From the NCBI GenBank assembly GCA_905214955.1, contig CAJMON010000037.1:1-29405 (forward strand): a stretch of 29,405 nucleotides of DNA, read 5' to 3'. The notes beneath the pieces are model-generated. The model saw only the letters and a program-made list of their open reading frames with translations. It searched no databases and was not told where the DNA came from. This DNA comes from an uncultured bacterium (GTDB lineage Bacteria; Bacillota; Clostridia; Lachnospirales; Lachnospiraceae). Position 1 is the first letter of the stretch. Each line of letters starts with the position of its first letter. Of the stretch, positions 23,076 to 29,405 are shown in pieces. The translations under genes and the position numbers were made by a program.

Positions 23076-24038
23076 ATGAAAATAGTAGTATTGGATGGGT
23101 ATACGGAAAATCCGGGCGATTTAAGCTGGAAAGAACTGGATAAACTGGGAGAGCTTACAGTATATGAACGGACCAGCCTGACAGATCAGGCAGAAGCGAT
23201 TGCGAGGATTGGGGATGCAGAACTGATTTTTACAAATAAAACTCCCATTACAAGAGAAGTGCTGAATTCCTGCCAGCAAATTCGGTTTATCGGTGTGCTG
23301 GCAACCGGCTACAATGTGGTGGATGTGGAAGCAGCAAAGGAAAAAGGAATTCCCGTGTGCAATGTGCCAGCTTATGGGACTGCATCTGTCAGCCAGTATG
23401 CCATTGCTCTGCTGCTGGAGTTGTGCCATCACATCGGACACCACGATAAGGCAGTAAAAGAAGGGCGCTGGGAGCACAGTGCAGACTGGTGTTTCTGGGA
23501 TTATCCGCTGATCGAACTGGAACATAAGACCATAGGAATCATTGGTTTTGGAAGAATCGGCCAGTCCACGGGAAGGATTGCCAAGGCTCTGGGAATGAAA
23601 GTGCTGGCGTATGATGTATTTCCAACAGAATCCGGCAGAATTATCGGAGAATATGTTTCTCTTGATGAACTTTTGAAAGAGTCCGATGTTATTGCTCTGC
23701 ACTGCAATCTTACCAAAGAAAATGAAAAGATCATCTGCAGGGAAAATATTGAGAAAATGAAGGACGGTGTTCTGCTGGTTAATAATGCCAGAGGCCAGCT
23801 GGTGAATGAAGAGGATCTGGCTGAAGCGCTGAAAAGCGGCAAAGTGGCGGCAGCCGGCCTGGATGTGGTTTCAGCAGAGCCGATCAAAAGAAACAATCCG
23901 CTGCTTCATGCACCGAACTGTATTATTACACCGCACATTTCCTGGGCACCGAAAGAAAGCAGGCAGAGAATTATGGAGTGTTCCGTAGAAAATGCAAAGG
24001 CATTTTTGAAGGGGGAACCGATCCATGTGGTGAACTAA
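23076..24038 (+). CDS. NAD-dependent D-2-hydroxyacid dehydrogenase, hydroxypyruvate reductase/glycerate dehydrogenase type
   Basis: A 320-residue enzyme with the complete catalytic triad of the family: Arg239 in VNNARGQLV, Glu268 in DVVSAEP and His287 in TPHISW. The Rossmann motif is GIIGFGRIGQ (154-163), and Asp180 ends strand 2, indicating NAD rather than NADP. The specific ring of sequence (GVLATGYNVVD, VPAYGTASVSQYA) resembles hydroxypyruvate reductases more than phosphoglycerate or lactate dehydrogenases. It probably reduces a 2-keto acid to the D-hydroxy acid (for example hydroxypyruvate to D-glycerate), or runs in reverse. ATG 23076 follows AAGGGGG by 8 bp. It is the last gene of the operon before the terminator at 24069. 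Confidence 0.88.
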   Translation: MKIVVLDGYTENPGDLSWKELDKLGELTVYERTSLTDQAEAIARIGDAELIFTNKTPITREVLNSCQQIRFIGVLATGYNVVDVEAAKEKGIPVCNVPAYGTASVSQYAIALLLELCHHIGHHDKAVKEGRWEHSADWCFWDYPLIELEHKTIGIIGFGRIGQSTGRIAKALGMKVLAYDVFPTESGRIIGEYVSLDELLKESDVIALHCNLTKENEKIICRENIEKMKDGVLLVNNARGQLVNEEDLAEALKSGKVAAAGLDVVSAEPIKRNNPLLHAPNCIITPHISWAPKESRQRIMECSVENAKAFLKGEPIHVVN

Positions 24039-24068
24039 CCGCTGCCCATTGGCAATACCTGTATGAAG

Positions 24069-24105
24069 AAAAGGGGATCAGAAAGAGAACTTCTGGTCTC
24101 CTTTT
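24069..24105 (+). terminator. Terminator of the importer/two-component/sugar-acid operon
   Basis: A 15-bp stem AAAAGGGGATCAGAA (24069-24083) with TTCTGGTCTCCTTTT (24091-24105), including two G-U pairs and a 7-nt loop. The trailing T content is modest (CCTTTTCCCATTT). Confidence 0.75.
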
Positions 24106-24120
24106 CCCATTTATAACGGC

Positions 24121-24149
24121 TTGCGTTTTCAGAAAAAATAGGTTATGAT
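24121..24149 (+). promoter_or_regulatory. Candidate promoter for the CdaR-like gene
   Basis: TTGCGT (24121-24126), 17 bp, TATGAT (24144-24149); a leader of about 57 nt to ATG 24213 contains GAGGAAG. Confidence 0.6.
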
Positions 24150-24212
24150 AAAAAAATGATGGCGGGGTTTAACGTATTAATATATGCAAATGAAATGTGA
24201 GGAAGTGAATAT

Positions 24213-25301
24213 ATGATTTCCAGCCAGATACTTCAGGGAGCGATTGACGAATTAAGGGCGATCACGAGAATCGATTTAGGACTTTATGATACAGAGGGAA
24301 GGGTCGTTGCAACGACTTTTCAGAATGAGGATATCTCGTCTGACATCATTCAGCAGTTTGCAGAATCTGTTGCAGACAGCCAGGTCATGCAGGGATGTCA
24401 TTTCTTTAAGATTTTTAATGAACAGGTAATAGAATATGTGCTGATTTCCAAGGGCTCCAATGAGGATGCAGGAATGATTGGCAAGGTGGCAGTCAGTGAG
24501 ATCGAGAATCTTACCGTGGCTTACCGGGAACGTTATGATAAGAACAATTTTATCCAGAATCTGTTGCTGGACAATCTGCTTCTTGTAGATATGTACAATC
24601 GGGCGAAGAAGCTGCATATTGATGTGGAAGCGCGCCGAGTGGTCTTTATGGTAGAGACCAGACAGGAAAAAGACAACAACGCCAGAGAGCTGTTAAAGAC
24701 ACTTTTTGCCTCCAGAGCAAAAGATTTCATTACTGCGGTGGATGAGAAAAGTATTATCATTGTGCGAGAACTGAAGCCGGAAGAGACTTATGAAGATATG
24801 GAAGATGTAGCCCAGATGATGCGGGATATGCTGAATTCTGAAGCTATGTCTGCGGTAAGAATCTCCTACGGAACCATTGTGGATGAAATCAAGCAGGTTT
24901 CCAAATCTTACAAAGAAGCGAAAATGGCGCTGGATGTAGGAAAAATTTTCTATTCTGAGAGAAGCATCGTTGCATATAGTACACTGGGCATTGGACGTCT
25001 GATCTATCAGCTGCCCATTCCGCTGTGCGAAATGTTCATGCAGGAGGTGTTTGGGGACAACATCCCGGATGCACTGGATGAAGAGACCCTGATGACCATC
25101 AACAAATTCTTTGAAAACAATCTGAATGTATCCGAGACTTCCAGACAGCTGTATGTACACAGGAATACTCTGGTATATCGTCTGGAAAAACTTCAGAAGA
25201 GTACCGGCCTAGATATCCGTGTGTTTGATGATGCACTGACATTCAAGATTGCGCTGATGGTTGTCAATTACATGAAATATATGGAAAATCAGGATTATTG
25301 A
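24213..25301 (+). CDS. CdaR/PucR-family sugar-diacid-type transcriptional regulator
   Basis: A 362-residue regulator. The N-terminal region (1-130, starting MISSQILQGAIDELRAITRI with VEATT-like VVATTF) corresponds to the sugar-diacid recognition domain of CdaR. A middle GGDEF-like PucR domain follows (about 140-270, VRISYGTIVDEIKQVSKSY then EAKMALDVGKIF). The C-terminal helix-turn-helix has the family signature NLNVSETSRQLYVHRNTLVYRLEKL (split motif, about 308-332). CdaR relatives respond to glucarate, galactarate or glycerate. Here it has its own promoter downstream of the operon encoding a hydroxypyruvate reductase-like enzyme and lies 79 bp before the aconitase-family gene, so it may control either or both. 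Confidence 0.85.
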   Translation: MISSQILQGAIDELRAITRIDLGLYDTEGRVVATTFQNEDISSDIIQQFAESVADSQVMQGCHFFKIFNEQVIEYVLISKGSNEDAGMIGKVAVSEIENLTVAYRERYDKNNFIQNLLLDNLLLVDMYNRAKKLHIDVEARRVVFMVETRQEKDNNARELLKTLFASRAKDFITAVDEKSIIIVRELKPEETYEDMEDVAQMMRDMLNSEAMSAVRISYGTIVDEIKQVSKSYKEAKMALDVGKIFYSERSIVAYSTLGIGRLIYQLPIPLCEMFMQEVFGDNIPDALDEETLMTINKFFENNLNVSETSRQLYVHRNTLVYRLEKLQKSTGLDIRVFDDALTFKIALMVVNYMKYMENQDY

Positions 25302-25380
25302 TGAAGATACAGCTTTAACAAAACGGACACGCCGTCTGCAGGCGGCACCATCATGAATGAAAGTCGAGGAGGACCGACCG

Positions 25381-27675
25381 ATGATTCAATTATCCGAGCA
25401 GGGTGTATATCTGTTAAATGGAACAAAAGTGGTAAAGGCAGACAGGGGTGCCCAGGCTGTTTTAAAGAGCAGACTGGGAGAGCAGATTCCTTCGCGGGAA
25501 GAGGCAGCAAGACAGACGATTGCATATGGTATTTTGAAGGAACACAATACGTCCGGGAATATGGACAAACTGAAAATCAAGTTTGATAAGCTGACTTCCC
25601 ATGATATTACGTTTGTAGGCATCATTCAGACAGCAAGAGCGTCAGGACTGGAAAAATTTCCCATTCCCTATATTCTCACCAACTGCCACAACAGCCTCTG
25701 CGCAGTGGGCGGAACCATCAATGAGGACGATCACGTTTTCGGTTTGACCTGTGCAAAGCGCTATGGCGGTGTGTATGTTCCGCCTCATCAGGCAGTCATC
25801 CACCAGTTTGCCAGAGAAATGCTGGCGGGCGGCGGAAAGATGATTCTGGGTTCTGATTCTCATACAAGATATGGTGCACTGGGTACCATGGCCATGGGAG
25901 AAGGCGGCCCGGAGCTGGTAAAACAACTGTTAAGCCAGACCTATGATATTAACATGCCGGACGTGATTGCCATTTATCTGGATGGTGAGCCGGTGAAAGG
26001 CGTGGGACCCCAGGACGTTGCACTGGCCATTATCGGTGCCGTATTTGGAAATGGCTATGTAAAGAACAAAGTGATGGAATTTGTAGGACCTGGCGTGGGA
26101 AAACTCAGCGCAGATTTCCGTATCGGTGTGGATGTTATGACTACAGAAACTACCTGTCTGTCTTCCATCTGGCAGACCGATGAAAAGATTCAGGAGTTTT
26201 ATGACATTCATGGAAGAAGCGGAGATTACAAAGAGTTAAAACCGGGTGCTGTGGCATATTATGACGGAATGGTTTATGTGAACTTAAGCGAAATCCGTCC
26301 CATGATTGCCATGCCGTTCCATCCAAGCAACACCTATACCATCGAAGAGCTGAACGCTAATCTTCTGGATATCTTGGATGATGTGGAGAAAAAAGCCCAG
26401 ATCAGTCTGGATGGTGCAGTAGAGTATCATCTGAAAGATAAAGTGCATGATGGAAAGCTCTACGTGGAGCAGGGCATTATCGCCGGATGTGCAGGAGGCG
26501 GCTTTGAAAATATCTGTGCGGCAGCGGACATTATGAAAGGAAAATACATCGGTTCCGATGAGTTTACCTTGAGCGTTTATCCTGCCAGCACACCGATTTA
26601 TGTAGAACTGGCAAGAAACGGACGGCTGGCAGATTTGATGGCATCTGGAGCTATCGTAAAGACTGCATTCTGCGGCCCCTGCTTTGGTGCAGGTGATACA
26701 CCGGCAAACAATGCGCTGAGTATCCGCCACTCCACCAGAAACTTCCCCAACCGTGAGGGAAGCAAGCTGCAGAACGGCCAGATCGCTTCCGTTGCACTGA
26801 TGGATGCCAGATCCATTGCAGCCACTGCAGCCAACAAAGGATTCCTGACTCCGGCAACAGATCTGGATCTGGAATATACCAACCCGACCTACCATTTTGA
26901 CAGCAGCATTTATGCAAACCGGGTATTTGACAGCAAAGGTGTGGCAGATCCGTCTATAGAGATCAAGTTTGGCCCGAACATCAAAGACTGGCCGGCTATG
27001 TCAGCCCTTCCGGAAAATCTGATCCTGAAAGTGGTTTCTGAGATTCATGATCCAGTAACGACCACAGATGAGCTGATTCCATCAGGAGAAACTTCTTCTT
27101 ACCGTTCCAACCCTCTTGGACTGGCAGAATTTGCACTTTCCAGAAAAGATCCGGCTTATGTGGGACGTGCCAAAGAAGTACAGAAAGCACAGAAGGCTAT
27201 TGAAGCAGGAGAAGATCCGGTAAAGGCTCTTCCAGAACTGGAAGCAGTCCTGAATGCCGTTCATACCAAGTATGCAGACGTGAGACCGGAAAATATGGGC
27301 GTTGGTTCTACGATTTTTGCAGTAAAACCGGGAGACGGTTCTGCACGTGAGCAGGCAGCTTCCTGCCAGAAAGTACTGGGGGGCTGGGCAAACATTGCTA
27401 ATGAATACGCAACCAAACGTTACCGTTCTAACCTGATCAACTGGGGAATGCTTCCGCTGCTCATTGATGCGGGAGAGCTGCCCTTTAAAAATGGCGACTA
27501 TCTGTTTATTCCGGAAGTACGGAAGCTGGTAGAAGAAAAGGCTTCTGATGTGAAAGCATATGTTGTAAAAGGAACGGAATTAAAAGAGATTTCGCTGAAA
27601 ATGGGCGAACTCACCGATGATGAGAGAAGCATCATCCTGGACGGATGCCTGATCAACTACAACCGGGTTTCCTGA
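25381..27675 (+). CDS. Aconitase-family hydratase (mitochondrial-type aconitate hydratase)
   Basis: A 764-residue enzyme of the length and layout of mitochondrial-type aconitase. The [4Fe-4S] ligands fit the family spacing: Cys370 in AGCAGGG, then Cys431 and Cys434 in FCGPCFGAG. The substrate-binding segment YRSNPLGLAEFALSR is near residue 575-590, and SDSHTRYGALGTMAMGEGGP is the N-terminal active-site loop. In the cell it would interconvert citrate and isocitrate, or hydrate a related unsaturated diacid. ATG 25381 follows GAGGAGGA by 7 bp. No citrate synthase or isocitrate dehydrogenase is adjacent; its neighbour is a CdaR-type regulator. A GC-rich palindrome, GCCGTCTGCAGGCGGC, lies in the 79-bp gap. 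It is closed by the terminator at 27705. Confidence 0.9.
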   Translation: MIQLSEQGVYLLNGTKVVKADRGAQAVLKSRLGEQIPSREEAARQTIAYGILKEHNTSGNMDKLKIKFDKLTSHDITFVGIIQTARASGLEKFPIPYILTNCHNSLCAVGGTINEDDHVFGLTCAKRYGGVYVPPHQAVIHQFAREMLAGGGKMILGSDSHTRYGALGTMAMGEGGPELVKQLLSQTYDINMPDVIAIYLDGEPVKGVGPQDVALAIIGAVFGNGYVKNKVMEFVGPGVGKLSADFRIGVDVMTTETTCLSSIWQTDEKIQEFYDIHGRSGDYKELKPGAVAYYDGMVYVNLSEIRPMIAMPFHPSNTYTIEELNANLLDILDDVEKKAQISLDGAVEYHLKDKVHDGKLYVEQGIIAGCAGGGFENICAAADIMKGKYIGSDEFTLSVYPASTPIYVELARNGRLADLMASGAIVKTAFCGPCFGAGDTPANNALSIRHSTRNFPNREGSKLQNGQIASVALMDARSIAATAANKGFLTPATDLDLEYTNPTYHFDSSIYANRVFDSKGVADPSIEIKFGPNIKDWPAMSALPENLILKVVSEIHDPVTTTDELIPSGETSSYRSNPLGLAEFALSRKDPAYVGRAKEVQKAQKAIEAGEDPVKALPELEAVLNAVHTKYADVRPENMGVGSTIFAVKPGDGSAREQAASCQKVLGGWANIANEYATKRYRSNLINWGMLPLLIDAGELPFKNGDYLFIPEVRKLVEEKASDVKAYVVKGTELKEISLKMGELTDDERSIILDGCLINYNRVS

Positions 27676-27704
27676 GAAAAATATTTTATTTTATATGATT
27701 TAGG

Positions 27705-27736
27705 CAGCAGGTTCTGAAAAAGGGCCTGCTGTTTTT
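27705..27736 (+). terminator. Rho-independent terminator after the hydratase gene
   Basis: A 7-bp stem CAGCAGG / CCTGCTG (27705-27711 with 27725-27731) and TTTTT. Confidence 0.85.
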
Positions 27737-27774
27737 GCCAAGCATATCAATAATTGGTCCAGTGGACCAATTTT
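27737..27774. repeat. 38-bp repeat, intact copy, with perfect FadR/GntR-like palindrome
   Basis: Core AATTGGTCC AGT GGACCAATT (27752-27772), two perfect 9-bp arms. The whole segment resembles 13846-13882. The TTGGTC...GACCAA pattern is like operators of GntR-family (FadR-type) repressors. Like the other copy it directly follows a terminator T-run. Confidence 0.6.
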
Positions 27775-28149
27775 GATTTTGATCGTTTTTTGTCGAAAAA
27801 GTGTTCTTGAAAAATGAAAACAGATATGCTATAGCAAAAAACAGATTTCTCAATTATAAAGTTTTATATAGCAAATGCTGTCATGTAAATATTAAATGCA
27901 ATCAAAACCAATATATTCTAATTAAAAAATGGAAAGAGCGGTTTCCGGAATTGGGAGAGGCGCTTAAAGAACGAAGCAGTTTTGCCGAAGATCCAGATCA
28001 GCTTTTTGAGACGGCCAATCAGCATTTGGCAGATTGTGCAGGAGGAAATGGCCATTACCGCTATGTGAAAGCCGTTCTCCTGGTAAATCTGCCAGTGCAA
28101 GGTGCCGATGTATGCCTTTTCCCTGGATGGGTAACCAGAAGCTCTGAAA
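27775..28149 (+). other. AT-rich gap with a possible coding remnant
   Basis: The first 145 bp are AT-rich. From 27921 to about 28146 base composition rises and a forward frame reads protein-like (ERFPELGEALKERSSF, then DPDQLFETANQHLADC) without a good start or ribosome site, running on into the reverse-strand gene. Two reverse frames are also open, so strand is not certain. No family recognised; most likely a gene remnant. Confidence 0.35.
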
Positions 28150-29061
28150 TTACTGTTTGGAAAGTGCTTCGGCAGCTCTTTCGTAGGCCGGTACAGGAAC
28201 TCCGTACTGTTTTCCAAGGCGGACGACTTCATAGACCAGTCCATCGACTTCGGACTGTTTCCCTTCCATCACATCTCTCTGCATGGAGGTGGTAGTTTCC
28301 GGGGGAAGACCTGCCATAATTTTCAGATTTCTGGTGACCATATCCTCCTTAAAAGGAATGCCCATGGTATCGGCCAGAGCGGAGATTTCACGAACCATTT
28401 CGATGAAAACTTCCCGTGGTTCTCCTTCTTTCTGGAAGTCACCAGCTGTGGCGTGGCAGTAGAGACCTGCAGCTCCGGCCGGGGAAACATAGGAGAATTT
28501 TTCCAAAGCGTCCCGGTGGATATTCTCTGAGAGGACTCCGTCGATGCCGCTTTCACAGAAATCTTTTTTAATCTCATCAAGAACGGAGCAGTAAGAAGAA
28601 GGTTCTCGGATACCAAAGAAAATGCGCAGGATTTTTCCGTGCTGCAGAATGGTTCCGGGAGCTTTGATATTTGCGGAAACATAGATGCAGCCATCTGTCG
28701 TCAGCACGTCTGGAAGTTCTTTCTGCATTTTGCCACCGGTTCCATAAATGTTCAAAATAGGAATGACGATGGTGGATGGGGAAGATACTTTCTGGATAAA
28801 GGGAATGACGCTTTCCAGCGAATATCCTTTTACACACACCAGAATGACATCCGGGTGATCGGTGTAATGCTCCATGTCTGATGCCTGCACCTGGATGGTT
28901 TCAGAAGAATTTTCCCAAAGCTTTTCCAGCGTCAGCCCATGTTCCTGCATCGCCTGCAGGTGCGCCCCTCTGGCGATCAAAGTCACGTCTTTTCCGGCTT
29001 TTGTCATATAATAGCCGACAGTTCCGCCGGTTCCACCAACTCCGATGATTACATATTTCAT
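28150..29061 (-). CDS. Ketopantoate reductase family protein (ApbA/PanE-like)
   Basis: A 303-residue oxidoreductase with the N-terminal NADP-binding glycine loop IIGVGGTGGTVGYYM (residues 5-19), followed by LIARG, typical of PanE. The ApbA C-terminal helical domain includes LEKFSYVSPAGAAGLYCHA and PPETTTSMQRDVMEGKQSEV, the latter being the well-conserved substrate-binding S-x-x-x-D motif. The classical reaction is NADPH-dependent reduction of 2-dehydropantoate to pantoate, but many paralogues reduce other 2-keto acids, and no panB/panC neighbours are present here. The start is CAT at 29059-29061 with GAGGTG 9 bp upstream; an in-frame extension to 29118 lacks a ribosome site. Confidence 0.88.
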   Translation of the reverse strand: MKYVIIGVGGTGGTVGYYMTKAGKDVTLIARGAHLQAMQEHGLTLEKLWENSSETIQVQASDMEHYTDHPDVILVCVKGYSLESVIPFIQKVSSPSTIVIPILNIYGTGGKMQKELPDVLTTDGCIYVSANIKAPGTILQHGKILRIFFGIREPSSYCSVLDEIKKDFCESGIDGVLSENIHRDALEKFSYVSPAGAAGLYCHATAGDFQKEGEPREVFIEMVREISALADTMGIPFKEDMVTRNLKIMAGLPPETTTSMQRDVMEGKQSEVDGLVYEVVRLGKQYGVPVPAYERAAEALSKQ

Positions 29062-29405
29062 AACGATACACCTCATTTCTGAAAAATAGAATATCCGTAT
29101 TGGATTCAAACAATGCATATGAATTGCTTTGTGCTGTGCATTTTTGCAATTCTGCTATTTATTCGCATATTGTGAGGTTTATGCTCCATTTTCATGCCTT
29201 CGTGTTTGAATCTGGTATTATTTATTTTAGCACAGAAAAGCGGGAAAGTGAAAAAAGTTTGTTAGAAATGTAGTCCAGCCTGTCCGACATCCCAAAGCGT
29301 GTCCATGCAGATACAGCACTTTTGCAGCTGTTCATGGTTTTGAAATATTATCAGAAAAATACATAAAAATAAGAAAAAACACAAAATATATACAAATATA
29401 ATAAA
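29062..29405. other. AT-rich upstream region of the ketopantoate-reductase-like gene
   Basis: No gene seen. It contains nested inverted repeats: GATTCAAAC (29103-29111) with GTTTGAATC (29204-29212), and inside them GAATTGC (29121-29127) with GCAATTC (29146-29152). I found no convincing promoter on the reverse strand. The last 100 bp are simple A-rich DNA. Confidence 0.45.

Noticed and set aside
25331..25346. GC-rich palindrome before the hydratase gene as a terminator
   Set aside because: The arms have no loop and no T-run follows; at most a weak structure between CdaR and the hydratase.
1..29405. tRNA, rRNA, CRISPR arrays and prophage
   Set aside because: No cloverleaf, rRNA segment, regularly spaced repeats or phage structural genes were seen on either strand; the lone integrase-like gene is not accompanied by phage genes.

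Overview
The window reads as chromosome of a Gram-positive gut Firmicute, most likely a Lachnospiraceae member (Blautia/Ruminococcus-like). This rests on strong AGGAGG-type ribosome sites, moderate GC, rho-independent terminators with U-tracts, CUT1 sugar importers of the LplB/LplC type with a YesM/YesN two-component pair, and an Rpn-type nuclease of the kind common in that family. The taxon is an inference from style and gene content; no marker gene is present.

Region 1 (1-7340): the 3' end of a sensor histidine kinase, then a SlyD-like FKBP prolyl isomerase, a class I methyltransferase and a small unknown protein, all forward. A reverse-strand patatin-like phospholipase converges on them and overlaps the last gene at the stop codons. 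It diverges from an AraC-family regulator through overlapping back-to-back promoters. The AraC gene is followed by a GH42 beta-galactosidase and a MATE exporter, closed by a clear terminator.

Region 2 (7340-8540) is decayed accessory DNA. An Rpn-family nuclease pseudogene is interrupted by a 174-bp insert that looks like the right end of an IS200/IS605-type element (TnpB tail plus a structured, omegaRNA-like segment), and is further damaged by a deletion and frameshift.

Region 3 (8629-13846): a membrane-anchored D,D-carboxypeptidase with a consensus promoter, a tightly coupled tyrosine-recombinase-like gene lacking two catalytic residues, a convergent DEDDh exonuclease with a zinc-finger-like C-terminus, and a highly codon-biased MsmX/UgpC-type sugar-importer ATPase with its own promoter and terminator.

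Region 4 (14318-24105) is a carbohydrate locus: two importer permeases, a substrate-binding protein whose lipobox cysteine is replaced by alanine, an unrecognised TIM-barrel-like glycosidase candidate, a YesN response regulator, a YesM histidine kinase, a sugar-phosphate isomerase/epimerase-like protein and a hydroxypyruvate-reductase-like dehydrogenase. There is no ATPase in the operon; the MsmX-type ATPase just upstream is the obvious candidate partner. The combination suggests uptake of an oligosaccharide or sugar acid, cytoplasmic processing, isomerisation and reduction of a 2-keto acid, with the two-component system sensing the ligand. The substrate is not evident.

Region 5 (24121-27736): a CdaR/PucR-type sugar-diacid regulator followed by a mitochondrial-type aconitase-family hydratase. 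The final part holds a low-coding stretch, a reverse-strand ketopantoate-reductase-family gene and AT-rich DNA. A 38-bp repeat containing a GntR/FadR-like palindrome follows the terminators at 13846 and 27737. In both places it is followed by AT-rich DNA and a possible gene remnant.
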